The notes under the pieces: model-generated
Told to the model about the DNA's origin: nothing
Database searches by the model: none
Seen by the model: only the letters and a program-made list of their open reading frames with translations
NCBI GenBank assembly: GCA_963969395.1
Contig: OZ017802.1
Span: forward strand, 8,000,501 to 8,064,500
Direction: 5' to 3'
DNA: 64,000 bases
Source of the DNA: Pseudoscleropodium purum
Lineage: Eukaryota; Streptophyta; Bryopsida; Hypnales; Brachytheciaceae
Made by a program: the position numbers and the translations under genes
Shown: positions 35,779 through 48,389 of the stretch, piece after piece
Layout of the letters: each line of letters opens with the position of its first letter
How positions within the stretch are numbered: the stretch's first letter is position 1

Positions 35779-38250
35779 TTGCAACAATGCAATTTTAAGT
35801 GGTCTAGGGAGAGAGCATCCACTTTGAGCCCAAGAAATAGGTGTTACTCTTATCGACATGTGCAGGTGGTACACAAATGGCAGAGTCTTTCTTCTCAACA
35901 ATCTACCAATTCAAAGAATGCTAAGCACAATTCCTACACCTACACAATAAGGACCTCGGCCACCATTATGGGATTGTACCAACAACCACTTCCAATCATT
36001 GCAATCCAGGCAACACGTATCGACCAAGCAAAGGTAAAAAAACTCCTTTTGGAGTGATGAGGACACAAAGGGAGCTTTAGTTGAGCACAAGAAAAGAACT
36101 ACCATGAAGCAAGTAGTTGCAAAGCACGACATTCCACATTCAACTTTCCAAGAATGGTATTAAAGTGTTCATAGATCAAGGACAAGGGGTGTCTAAAGTG
36201 TCTTCACTACAAAAGAAGAGAGAGAGTCAGTGCAATATATTCTAGCCATGTGTAATTGAAGCCTTGATCTTAGTTCACTAGATCTAAAAATAAAAGTTTT
36301 AGAAATAACTAGAAGTCGTTGCACGCCATTCAAAAATGGGATCCCCGATGATGGATGGTACCATTGGTTCAAAAACCATCACTCGGAACTAATGTTGAAA
36401 GCTGTCCAAATCCTCTCATCTTCCAAAACAAAGGATTTGTGTGAAAAAAATGTTGACAGCTTCTACAATAATTTGAAGGCATTATATACTTTGCACAACT
36501 ACCCTCTCTAGAGGGTATAGAATTGTGACGAGTTTGGTGTGTAGGCGGGAAAAATGGAGGCGCATTTGTCAGAACTTGAAGAAGTGCTCATTAGGTACAA
36601 TAAATTATTATAAATGAGCAAGAATGGCTTTTGTTTCTCATTTGCATCAATGCAACCGGGTCAACTATACCATCCTTCTATATTTTTATAGTTAAGCGTT
36701 TTTGGCAAAATTACATGTAGAATGATGCAAACCTCGTGCAACAATGGCAATGCAAGGAAGAGACTAGATGACTATTTGTTTGTTTTTAGCCTAGATTTCT
36801 CATTTCATCCAAAGTATCAATGAACTAGATGGTATCTCTCCTAGCCACATACATCTTTTCATCTTAGATGGATATGGAAGTCATGTTACTATAGCAATAG
36901 CAAAACTAGTGCAATATACTAGATTAGATGTTGTTACACTACTAGCTCATACATCCTATAGCTTGCAACCATTAGATGTATTTGTTTTTGGACCATTCAA
37001 GTCCTACTTCAAAAAAATATAGAGATTATTGGATGTCTCGCAATCTCAATCATTGTGCACAAAAAGCCACTCTAATGCACTAGGTGTCATTGAGCCTAAG
37101 GCACTTTATTAGAGAGAAATATAACCAATAGCTTCAAGTCTACCAGGATTTGGCATTTGAATAGTTATGTAGAAGACAACAAACTAGATTCTAGGCAAAC
37201 ATATGCCCAATCTCTTGAAGAAGTCAAGCAAACCAATCATCACTAAAGTACAAATAAAGAAAATGTGGCAGATCATGCCGAGCAATCAACACTTGCCAAT
37301 TTAGAAGAGTAAGTCTTGGGATTAGTAATTCTTGATTTGGCAAACCATGACAAAAGGTTTAGGAATGAACCATTCGGCACAATTGGATGGTGGATTGGAA
37401 TTGGCCAATTTGGGAGACCACAACAAGGACAATAACTTGGGTATCGAGGAGAATAGTGAGGACATACCTATTGTGTTGGTAGAAGACATTTTTTTGAATC
37501 AGATTTGCCTCTACATACAAATATTCAACATTATTTTGTTGATGCAATTGCCCAAGACTTGGAGTTGTCAAAGGAGGTAACCGAATTGGATCTCGGTTGT
37601 AGTCCTCTTTAATCCATTACTTCCTTCCTAATCCTATCCACAATCACACAAAGAGCCAACCTTAGAAGACAAAATGTTGATTCTATAGTTGATTTTTTGA
37701 AATCTATAATGCTAACTTCAGAGACATACATAAATATTGTGCAGCAAATTGAGGAGCGCAATTGTGAATAGCTAAGGGAAAAAGAAAGAGCACAAATTCA
37801 ACAAGAAGAAGCCAAATGCAAGAAATTAGAAGAGCAAGAGGAGAGGAGATTGTAACACAAAGCTCATCAATGAGAGATAGCTAAGGAGGGTGCTTGCAAG
37901 TCAATGGAGGAAGAGGCTGCGGTACAAGCAAGGGTGACTGCACAAGAAGACGCTGCACATCTAAAGAAGTAGCAACAAGCTCTCTAAACAAAGGCTCACA
38001 TATTGCGAGTAGCGGAGGGTTCACGAAGAGGACTGTAGATGCTTCAATTGCCAATTCCTACAATGAATGTAGAGGGACCCAAATACAATCCAACTCCTCC
38101 CTTTCTATTTGTGCACTTGAAATCTTCTAATCTAGCACCTTGGCAATACAATCTACAAGTCATGCAAGGCATACAATTCATCTTCAGTACACCATTCACA
38201 AATTTCATTGCCCCTATGCAATCTATGCTATAGTTGTAGCAATTGCCCAT
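35779..38250 (+). pseudogene. Decayed pogo-type (Tc1/mariner superfamily) transposase
   Basis: Reading through stops and frameshifts, this is a diverged copy of the transposase at 53851-56546. Recovered in order: a helix-turn-helix block VVAKHDIPHSTFQEWY (36118-36165); the CENP-B-type block RSRCTPFKNGIPDDGWYHWF (about 36310-36370); NCDEFG with the first catalytic Asp (about 36529); GKNGGAF and NEQEWLLFLICINATGSTIP (36550-36670); FILDGYGSHVT with the second Asp (about 36858-36890); and SLQPLDVFVFGPFK with the third (about 36962-37003). After these come a DFLKSIMLTSETY block (about 37690) and a charged Glu/Lys-rich coiled coil (37750-37970). At least ten stops make it non-functional. It has no intron at the position where the other copy has one. 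Confidence 0.85.
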
Positions 38251-38740
38251 AATCCCGAGTGTATCACACTTATAGCAATTCCATCTACCTTTCCCTATGC
38301 AACAGGCATGGCCTTTGCATCAAAATCTCAAAGGCAAAGTGTAAGGTAAAATTTTTGGTTGCAACAAGCTTAAAGTTCTACATGGCACATTCAACAAGAG
38401 TGTGGATAAGGTCAAAGAGAGTGGGAACAAGGAGTTCTATTAGTAAAAATGAAAATGTCAACTTCTCAATTATTGACAACTATTTGCTTGCATTCCAGCT
38501 GCCTTGTGTATCAGTTATTTTTTTTATATAGCACAATATGAAGTGTGCAAGGAAAACACATTTCAATACCCCAATCATCACATTTAGAATTGAAATACTA
38601 TCAAGTATTTGCCCAGCCTATGGTTAGAATTAGAACAACCTACATAACAAGAATAGGTTGCACAGAATCTTCAAGAAAAAAATTTAGTATAATTTCAATT
38701 TTGACCAAAAAAATGTAAAAGAATTTTAAATCCTTCTTAA

Positions 38741-39658
38741 CTCCTAAAAGACCAAGGCCTTTTTTCTACCAAAACACTCAAAACGACCATTTTTATAGCA
38801 AAAGGTAAAAGAAATTTTAAATCATTTTTTTCCCACATCTAACTATAGGATCTTACACCTAACTAGTATGAAAATATGTGGAAAAAATCTCAGAATTTTT
38901 TATTGCATAGATTGCAAGATATCTGTGTTTAAAGTGGAAAAAACAAATTTTTCAATACATTGCAGGACTAAAATTTTTGACTTTAAACATTCTTAACTTT
39001 ACTTTTTTGCATTATAGAGCTTTGAGCTTCAAATCTTTTTTTGGTATAGAATTGAGTTGAGAGTCTATGGGAAAAAATAATAATTCAAAAAAACTTAGTT
39101 TTTATTCTTTAAAAAATTATTAAGTAGGTACGAGATAGAAGGAAAATCTAAATTATTAATATCTCTAAAATGGAATTAAAATGCACTAATCTTAATGGTG
39201 AGATTGTTCTAGAAAGCAAGATAAACCATGTGGAACTTTCTTTTTGGAAAAATTGTAAAATTGCAGTAATAAATGAATCCTACAAGTTATTTTTTCAAAA
39301 AAATGTTCTAATTGCTTGAAAAACAATATTGTCCATAACTTTCTCATAAAAAATCCAAATGGAATGAATCAAAGCTTTCTATGTACACAAAAATATATTC
39401 TATGAGGAAAAAAAAATTTAAAACAAAAAAGTTTAATTTTTGAAATTTTTATTTGTTGCCCCTTCTCTCTTTTTTTGAGCTTATTTAGACATATCTTTTC
39501 TTTCTGGGCACTAATTGAAAAGAAATTCAAATTCCCAAGAAGCTGATCAATTTTTCTATCTTAAAAAAAAAGTTTTAAAAATCAAGAATTTTTTTTGCCT
39601 ATAGGTACCTACTTGAAAATCCCATTTGTCCTCTGCAAGGACAATGGTCCTTTAGGGG
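38741..39658 (+). mobile_element. TTAA-flanked non-autonomous element, copy 4
   Basis: TTAA (38737-38740) is followed by CTCCTAAAAGACCAAGGCC. The far end is ACAATGGTCCTTTAGGGG, and the right target reads GGTAA instead of TTAA, presumably mutated. It is about 918 bp and collinear with copy 1. It lies between the pogo relic and the SelO gene. Confidence 0.85.
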
Positions 39659-39934
39659 GGTAAATCAATTTCCCTACATGGAAAAAATATTTCCTTGAAT
39701 ACACCCATTCACCAACTATGCTAAATTCTTTTAAGTGGTTGGAAATGTTATCCCGTTTATAGTAGAACTATCCAATTCCGTTCCCTATGCTTTGGCCCCA
39801 ATTCCGTTGACTACAAAACTCATATCCATTCACTTTCTTGACAATTTCAGTGCATTAATGCCCAAAGGGTTAACGTGTCAATCCTTCATTGGTGGGAACT
39901 TAAGTGCCAATAAATACATGTTAAGATGGTAATG

Positions 39935-40449
39935 GGTTGTTCATGAGACATTTTTGACCCCACTCTACGGACAGTTTTGTAATTTCAGGGCAGCCTACTT
40001 TAAAAATTCACAGAAATTACAATTTTGATCGGAAAATCATAATTCCACTTGGGTTAGATTTGTGAAACAAGCACACAACTCTGAAAAATATGTACCTCTC
40101 TTGAAGTTGGTCCCAAGATAGTCAGATCGCAAATCAGGATGGTAACAGGTTGTTCTACCTTACTACCACAGTGATCGGGATTCGGGAAGAGGTCGGCTCC
40201 GGCCTCCCTTTGAAATTTCTTCCAAGATCTTCCGCATGATGGAAGCAAGACACGACGGCTATCAATGCCACCTGGCTGGGCAAGCGACCCCCAAAAGGAC
40301 CGACGTGGCATCCGAGGTGGCCCGCGCGGTCGTCTCTCTGCGCTCGTCGCGGTCCCGTGAACCGGGCTCTGTGCTGCAGGGAGAGGGCCAGCCCTGCCCT
40401 GGCGCCCGCGGTGGTTCCGATCTCTGGCTGTTCCGTCAATTTGCGATCA
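39935..40449 (+). promoter_or_regulatory. SelO upstream region, GC-rich island
   Basis: Composition changes sharply from AT-rich to GC- and CpG-rich from about 40180 to 40800, across the SelO start region. I see no confident TATA box. The open frames on both strands here (for example 40155-40802 minus) are long because of the composition and do not resemble proteins. This is the likely promoter and 5' leader. Confidence 0.5.
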
Positions 40450-43400
40450 ATGGCATCTTCCCTTCGTGCCGCCTCGCACCGCATTCCCGTCTCCGCTTCG
40501 GCGCGCGCGCTTCCAAGCAGCCCCTTCGTGGGTTTGTCCGCGCCTCTATGGTCCCCTTTCGCTCGCCCTAGGGTAGTTGTCGGGGGTCGAGGAAACGCTA
40601 GCACGAGCGGAGATTCTCGACGGGAGAGCTTTACTCCGTCTCTCTTTCGTGTAGGACGGATTCGTAGTGCCGAGAGGTTTAGACGCAGCGGGAACGGAGA
40701 GTGGCGGGATAGGCAACGTCCCGTCGCGACTGCGGCCATGGCAGAGAATTTGAAGGATTTGAGGCTGGAGGATGACGCTGTGGCTGATAAGGTTTGTTGC
40801 ATTTCGCCTCGTGAGAACTGTTGATTAGATGAGTGTGTCGCCCTGCGTGTGGAGGTTTCCTTTTGCGGTTTATCATTTGCTTAATTTTCGCTCGGGTTTT
40901 TATTTTGAGTTTTGGTTATGTTAGCTTTGAGTCTGACATTGTACTCTATGAAATAGTATGTGGAGTTGCGCGGTTATCACTCGATTTTTGGAGTAATCTG
41001 AGCGTTTGAGTGTTGTATACAACTGGAGAAGGTGTTGAGGTTTTGAGTATTTGAGGAAGGGAGTTGGTGTTGCGCAGGATTTTGTTTTCGCTTGGATCTA
41101 GTGGCCTGTTTATTGATGTCTTGCTGTTATGATTCAGCGTTGCTTTCAATTTTAGCTCTCCCTTAGTGGCGAGCTGGCCAATTGAACACTTTAGATAGTG
41201 AGCGAATTAGGTTGTTTTAATAATCTTTAGCTGCCACTGCTGTGTAGTTGATGTGGAACCTGGTGAGCGCTAAATCCTTTAGATGAAATCTTCCGGCTTG
41301 TTTTTTCACGTTGTCTGACGTGTTGGGGAGAATCGAACGATTGCTCTCTGAACGCTCTTTGAATACTTGCATGCAAGTCAAGAACACTTGAATGAAACTG
41401 AATCAGAGAAGGGCATGATTTCTCCTGTTGGAGCGATGTTAGTAGTCTTGAAGCTAAATGGGACTGTTTTAGGTTAGCAATATTGAAAACTTTTCACAGG
41501 GATAGTGATCAGTCTTTCTTTTCAGCCTTTCGGTTTCTATTTCCATTAGAATCCGGCTAGAGTTTCATCACGCCTTTCTCCGTAGAACCCCCGGACTCCC
41601 AAGCGGTGTTGTCCTCTATCTTGAAACTTGCCGGGGAAGGTTGAAGGAATTCGACCGGATAGGTAGGAGAATTAAAAAGAAAGAAACTCTGAGTTCTTGC
41701 ACTTGTCCGCACCAGCATCAGTGAGGCTGAACATTTTGGGACCCGTACCTAGAGATTTATAGGAAAAGTCTTGGTAGCTCCTGGCTTTTCATCAGGCTTC
41801 GAGAAGGCGTCCCCATTGCTGAACTTTGCCCCTATTTCTCTGCTCATGCTATTGTCTTCATAACGTTTGAAAGCAAGATTGACCAAAATAATGCTTCCGC
41901 TGTGGCGAGACATTCAGACTGTAATGGGCCATGTTTTTTATTTTGTTAGCAGGGCAAGTCTAAAGATGACGAAGCTCCTGCCAGCTCCGGAAGGAAAAAA
42001 CTGGAGGAGTTAAACTGGGATCATTCATTTGTCCGAGAACTTCCTGGTGACGAACGTATTGGAGGTCCAACTCGCCAGGTACATTTCATTTTGAGGATGA
42101 CTTGGTTCTCTGACGCAATAAGCATATGGCGAATGGGACGTCTGACGGGAAACTCGGTTTTATTATTCTCCTGTTGAAGATTTCAGTTTTTCATACTTTC
42201 CTTCGAATATTGTGTCTAATGTGATATGGAATTGTCATCATTTCTTAAAATGTATTGCAAACTTGCACGCTATTCTATGTGTTCTTTAAAGTCCTTTCTC
42301 GTGGATTGAGCAGGTGCTGCATGCGTGCTATTCGAAGGTCTCTCCCACAGTGCTGGTGAAAAATCCGGAGTTGGTGGCTTGGTCCAAGCATGTTGCTGAC
42401 TTATTGGACCTTGATTATAAAGAGTAAGCCATTTCTCATCACTGATATCCACTTCAGAAGGCTGTTACCGTTATGCATCAGATTAAATACAGATGGCCGT
42501 TAGTAATCCTTCGGCCTAACTGTGAAGGGTATGTATGGCGGACTTAGGAAGCAGATGATTATTTCCTGTCACCAAATGAAGACACTTCGGTGATGCGTGG
42601 GCTGCTCAGAATTTAACTTTGATCACCTTACAGATATCTGCTATGTACAGTATCTAAGCTCAACTGTGTGTTAATGTGTTTTTTAAATGCATTTGCAGGT
42701 TTGAACGACCAGACTTTCCTTCTCTTTTTACTGGGGCTTCTGAATTGAAGGGCGGGTGAGAATTATCTCACCTAGTTTGTCAGTTTAAATCTTAAAGAGA
42801 AAGTCTTTTATTTTGAGTACTAGGCTGTCTTTAATGTCTTGCATCCATAATAGTAGTAGAATGATTTCCTGGTTATTCTGATCCATTATCTTGAATGAAT
42901 TCTAATGGTTGTGTTCTTTGCGTTGCAGTCTATCTTACGCTCAGTGCTATGGTGGTCATCAATTTGGTGTGTGGGCTGGACAATTGGGAGACGGCCGTGC
43001 AATAACCCTGGGGGAGCTGTCGAATTCTAAAGGAGAGAGGTGGGAGTTGCAGTTGAAAGGGGCCGGTAAAACACCATACAGCCGGACTGCTGACGGGCTT
43101 GCAGTACTTAGAAGCAGTGTCCGGGAGTTTCTTTGCAGTGAAGCTATGTATTATTTGGGAGTGCCTACGACACGAGCCTTGAGCTTGGTGACCACTGGTG
43201 AAGGAGTTTTGCGCGACATGTTCTATGAGTATGTTCGATCTTGCTCCAATAATGGTGTTTGTTAAATAGACGTTCTTTTTTACATGAGTTCTGTGTTTGG
43301 GATATTTTCTACTGTAATGAGAAAAGCCGAGATTGAGTTCTCAAGTTCTGTTAGACTTGACTCATCTGTCTTACAGCTGCACGAGCAGGACGGTGTTGAG

Positions 43401-45472
43401 CAACAGCTGAATCTAAGTGTTGACATTGTGCATTCAGCGGCAATGTAAAAATGGAGCCAGGAGCTGTTGTTTGCCGTGTTGCCCCGTCGTTCATTAGATT
43501 TGGGACTTTCCAAATCCATGCAGCGCGTGACAAAACCGACCTACCAATTGTCAAACAATTGGCTGACTATACTATTCATTATCACTATCCTGAATTTGAA
43601 AATCTGCCGTTTGAACGGCAGGGGGTAGAGGGTTCTTCTGAATCCCCAAAAGGCGAGAACAATTCTCCTGAAATCGATGTATCTAAAAACAAGTATGCAG
43701 GTATATATGTTTATTTACGTTGATCCTATTTTCATACTCCCAGAATCTTTTCTTTTTGTTGTGCGTGATTATCGAGATGATTTTGACTTTGCAAGTGCTG
43801 ACTTCCTTGGATTATTATCGCTATATTGACGAGGTCTTTGTTTGATGGCAGCATGGTTTACCGAGATTGCAGAGCGAACTGCGGTTCTGATCGCAAAATG
43901 GCAAGCAGTTGGGTTCACACATGGGGTTCTGAATACGGACAATATGAGTATATTAGGTCTAACTATCGACTACGGCCCTTTTGGATTTTTGGATGCTTTT
44001 GACCCCAAATATACACCAAATACAACCGATCTACCTGGTCGTCGTTACGGGTTTGCCAATCAACCCGATATTGGTCTTTGGAATGTGATGCAGCTGGCCA
44101 ACACTTTATACACTGCTGAACTCATCACTGCAGATGAAGCTCAATTTGGTCTTGGAAGGTAAGGTCGCTTACATTGCTGCGATGATGGATTGAATGCCAA
44201 TTTCAACTTTATGTGTAGAGGGAAAGATTCAGTGTTTCAATTCTCGCCACCCTATTATGGGTAGCTACTTATGCAGCTTCGCTTCCATTGTTCTAGGGGT
44301 CTTTGGATCTTGTTTCCAAGGAGGTGGTGCCAGAAATTAAACTCTACTGATCCTCTCCAAAATATTTCGGGGCCAAACTTTCATTAGAGCTTTTATGTAT
44401 CTGATATAGCCATATGGCTTACATCCAAATGATTAATATCGCCCGAGCGAAATGAAAAAGATATGTTTTCTCGTGCTGGCAACTGGCAGGCAAACCTTTG
44501 ACTTGGAACATCGTAATCTGCAGGTATGCCGACAAATTTATGTCCCTGTATCAACAACACATGAGTAGCAAAATTGGTTTGAAATCGTACAATAAAGATT
44601 TGCTCAGCAAGCTTCTAAGCAACATGGCCTTCGACAAAGTCGATTATACAAACTTTTTCAGATCGCTGGGGAATGTGAAGGCGGCTCCAACTACCTCAGA
44701 CGATAATCTGATCGCACCTTTGAAGAATTCCTTACTTGATCTGAGCAAGGAAAGGAGGAAAGTTTGGCTTGATTGGTTGCACCGGTATGTTGAGCTGGTA
44801 CGTACATATGCATCTTTTGCTGGTAGTCTTTGAAGTTGTATGGAATTGTTTCAACGTGTGATAGGGGAGAGATACTATTGGCGTCACTTTTAAGCATTGT
44901 AGCATATGCAACAATGGGGGTTTTGAGAGATGTACGGAGTTTGTGGAGAGATCAGTTGGGGTGCAGGGACCAATGTTGAGATCAAATCTTTTGTCTTTAT
45001 GTATGAATTTCGTACGCAATTTGAAAATGGGAAGTTTTAGACCTTTTATGATAGGAGACAACGCCTTTCCCATTTAGCCAATACATCAACTAAGTGTATG
45101 AATAGACGTGTTGTGTTGGTAACACGGGTTAGTATAGGAGATAGAATCAAATCTCTCAAGGTTTTAGTATCCTCTCTCTGATACTCATTGAATCACATGC
45201 ATTTCTGGAACTGGTAGGTGGTTGCGGAGGGTGTACCAGAAGCTGAAAGGAAAGCTGGGATGGATTCTGTCAACCCAAGATATGTCCTTCGTAATTACAT
45301 GTTACAAAGTGCTATCGATTTGGCGGAAATAGGGGACTACTCGGAAGTTGAAATGTTGTTGAAGCTCATGCAGCGGCCCTACGAGAACCAACCTGGGATG
45401 GAGAAATATGCTAGGCTTCCACCTGCCTGGGCGTATCGTCCAGGGGTTTGCATGCTATCTTGCTCATCTTAG
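40450..45472 (+). CDS. SELO: Protein adenylyltransferase SelO, nine exons
   Basis: SelO (YdiU/UPF0061 family) is a pseudokinase-fold enzyme that transfers AMP from ATP to protein Ser/Thr/Tyr; known members are mitochondrial and redox-linked. Exons: 40450-40791, 41953-42078, 42314-42423, 42699-42755, 42929-43228, 43438-43700, 43852-44158, 44524-44797, 45218-45472. All introns are GT..AG and the frame joins throughout, giving 677 aa. Active-site residues by family alignment are Lys255 (LQLKGAG), Glu278 (VREF), Asp429-Asn430 (NTDNMS) and Asp439 (DYGPFGF). The C-terminus is CMLSCSS, with Cys where animal SelO has selenocysteine. Residues 1 to about 95 are Ser/Arg/Ala-rich and lack acidic clusters, fitting an organelle transit peptide. 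A second ATG in good context (40738, MAENLKDL) could give a shorter form. No defect is seen. Confidence 0.93.
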
Positions 45473-46943
45473 CTTGAGCCAGTAAGTGTATGTCGAGTAC
45501 AAAATTGTATCGAGAGCTAGTTCAGAATTGTATTCAGTCAGATACCAAGGGAAACGTCTGCATGATTGCGTGTGAGATTCACGAGTGGTTTCACTTATGG
45601 GCTTCGCTACTCCTCAATGCCTGGGTTCTTTCTTTCTTTGGCTAAATGGCTAATTTATCTGGCAGAAGGATGCAACCGGAGAAAGTCAGAGATGTTTATT
45701 GCCTCTGCAACAACAATCGTATGATTATGCAGACGTCATTGGGAGCAGAAGTTGCAACAACCTGTTTCTATTTGTCAATTAATCTAACAGGAGCCAGGGA
45801 GAGTAATATTCCTACTGTTCTTGGCACCCTACCTTTGAATTTCACATGGTCGAATTAACTGTAAGTAAAGCATTTTATTAGCTATTCTCTTCTGTATTTG
45901 TATGACTTCACGTGTGATTGGTTTGAGAATCAATACGCAGTTATTTATGAGATTCTCAACTTCATTCGATTGCTCAAAGTTTGGATTAACCTTTTACATC
46001 CCAAGACTGTTTTTTGAAAAATACAGTCTTCAGTGTCTGTTTATTGAAAACATAGAAGTCTACGTGTAGATTCCAAGCATAAAGAGGTGGAAGTGCTCTT
46101 GTGGTGTTATGGTATGTTAAATGTGATGTGCATGCAATTGTGCACTTTTCAAATAGATTTTATGTTTTGCTGGGAATCCGGTTGGAATGTTTGTGCATTG
46201 TTAAGTGACCTCTTCATCAAAGAATTTTCTTTCCATTGATGTGAAAGTAACCTCTAACCTTTCTATTGACACATTGCTAGTAGGCATGTACTTTTTTCAT
46301 ACTTTTTATGAGTTCTGAAGTTAAGACATGCAATCCTATATACAATGTAAGGTGTAGGCTTATTCATACATGTAACATTGAGGCATATACTTCTCATAAG
46401 ATTGGAAAGTTGGTCCCAATAGCTTAACATTAAGTCCATGATCTTTGAAAAAATGATACTTGCAAGATGTAATTATGTATTATAATTTTGTTCTATATTC
46501 ACTATTGTATCATTGGTCATATTTAAAGATTTTCACAATTTGTAATGTAGTGATATAGTGACATATAGATCTAAATTATAATCAATATTATGTTATTTAG
46601 TATTATATGTTTGAAGTAGCCTTTTATTTTTACTTTTTGAGAAAGTGTTGGGAGGGTGATTGCTTAAAGTTTGGTGAAGCATTGTATTTCTACATCCATC
46701 CATCTTTTGGACCAAAAAAAACTTTTCAATTATATTTATATGCATTTCATCCAAATTTGGTGGCTTCATCCACATTTTTAATAGAAATGAAAAAAAATTA
46801 GAAGTATAAATTTATTTTGAAATGGTGCAATGTGGCCCCACAATGCCAAAAAAAAAATTACTTTGAAATAACCACTATTGTTTCCTTTGGAGATCTATAG
46901 GATTTAATGAAATGAAATTGTCAATTGTAGTTGTAGTTGTAAA
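45473..46943 (+). other. SelO 3' flank and intergenic DNA
   Basis: The 3' untranslated region must begin at 45473; its end is not evident. A 70-codon open frame at 45646-45858 has no family features and probably lies in the 3' region. From about 46.1 kb the DNA is AT-rich again with nothing recognised. Confidence 0.4.
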
Positions 46944-47888
46944 TATGGATTTGGAACTTTCTTCATTCAAACAACCACACCATTAGCATCAATGGACAAA
47001 TTCCAAAAGTTGATATACCAAAGTTGTATGCAATTTGTAACATATTACTAAGGAAGTTTGAAGAAAAAATTAATTGTAATGTGAAAGAAAATTAATTTCA
47101 AAGTTAGCCATGTTAAAACTTAGTTTTGTATGCCATAATTGATTCAATTGGTCTAAGAAAATTGAATTATCATGTTCAAAATCATCATAAAGTTCTAAAC
47201 TACCAATAATTACACTAATTTTCACAAAATTGACAATTTTTGATGATATCAAAATTTGAAAAAACAATTACTTGGGATTGGTTGAATCAATTATGTGTAT
47301 TATAAACTCTAGTCTTTGTACAAAGAATCCAAACCTAACAATGCATTATACAACTGAGATATATAAATTGAATACATTATTTTTTTCAAGAAATATTTTA
47401 ATTGCAAGAGCATTAAGATGTACAATGGATCATGTTGCAACCTATACTTTGTCTACAATGGCTAATGCAATTCCATGCTCTCAATTCAAAAAAAACTCTA
47501 GATATAATGAGAACCAACACCAATACACCATTTGCATGTTTGTTAAATTGTGAATATTTTAAATTCTTTAAATTTCAATTTCCATCAATTTTTTGTGTAC
47601 AACAATTTAAAATGATGTATACCAACATACTAAGGCATAAAAAGTTTATTTGGAATTCTAAAAAAATTGACTAAATATAAAGTAATTCCAAATTATGGCA
47701 TACAAAATCAAGTTTTAACATTGCTAACTTTGAAATTAGTTTTCTTTTACATCACAACTAATTTTTTCTTCCAACTCCCATAGCAATGTGTTACATGTCA
47801 CTTATTACAACTTTCATATATCAACTTTGGAATTTGTCCATTGATACTAATAGTATGGTTGTTTGAAGGAAAAAATTCCAAATCCATA
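46944..47888. mobile_element. Long-inverted-repeat element, ~197-bp arms
   Basis: Arm 46944-47140 and arm 47691-47888 are reverse complements at high similarity. Shared blocks include TATGGATTTGGAA, CAATGGACAAATTCCAAA, TTAATTTCAAAGTTAGC and TTTTGTATGCCATAATT. The interior of about 550 bp has a 93-codon frame (47272-47553) without family features. Long inverted arms without a transposase suggest a non-autonomous Mutator-like or foldback element. No target duplication could be fixed. Confidence 0.8.
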
Positions 47889-48389
47889 CTCCATTTTGTC
47901 CATAACTGTAGAAGGTAGAATGTGGTGAAGTCAAATAATTTTTTGAAATAGATCAAATGCATTGATGATGGTCATTGTAGGCATTAATGTTGTTGTTTTA
48001 GATCTTAATTGTGTTTGTTCGATATAGATATAGATCTATTTAAGCACAATACTTTTTTTAATAAAAGGATGAAATTATTGTAGATTGATTAAAAAAGACA
48101 AAAAAACTTTTGACTTGAAAGGTGGAATTCTATCAAATGTGGGCTTTAATAGATACACCTTTTAATCAAAACTAAGAATGATCAAAGTCGTGATTCTTCA
48201 AAATCTAAGGATTAATGAGAATTTTTAATAGCAACATGTATCTATTTCAAATATCAATATTCAAATGTCCCTTTGAGATCAAATGTATATTCCACTATAT
48301 AAAGTCCCATAGAATACAATTTTATATTGAAATATGATTTTTGCATGTATACATACTATAAACCATGATAAATATGAAGTTGTACTTAA

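Noticed and set aside
40155..40802. A 215-codon minus-strand frame opposite SelO exon 1
   Set aside because: It lies antisense to the well-supported first exon and promoter in a CpG-rich stretch; no family features.
45646..45858. 70-codon frame after the SelO stop
   Set aside because: No family features. SelO is complete with its normal C-terminus before it, so this is most likely 3' untranslated or intergenic.
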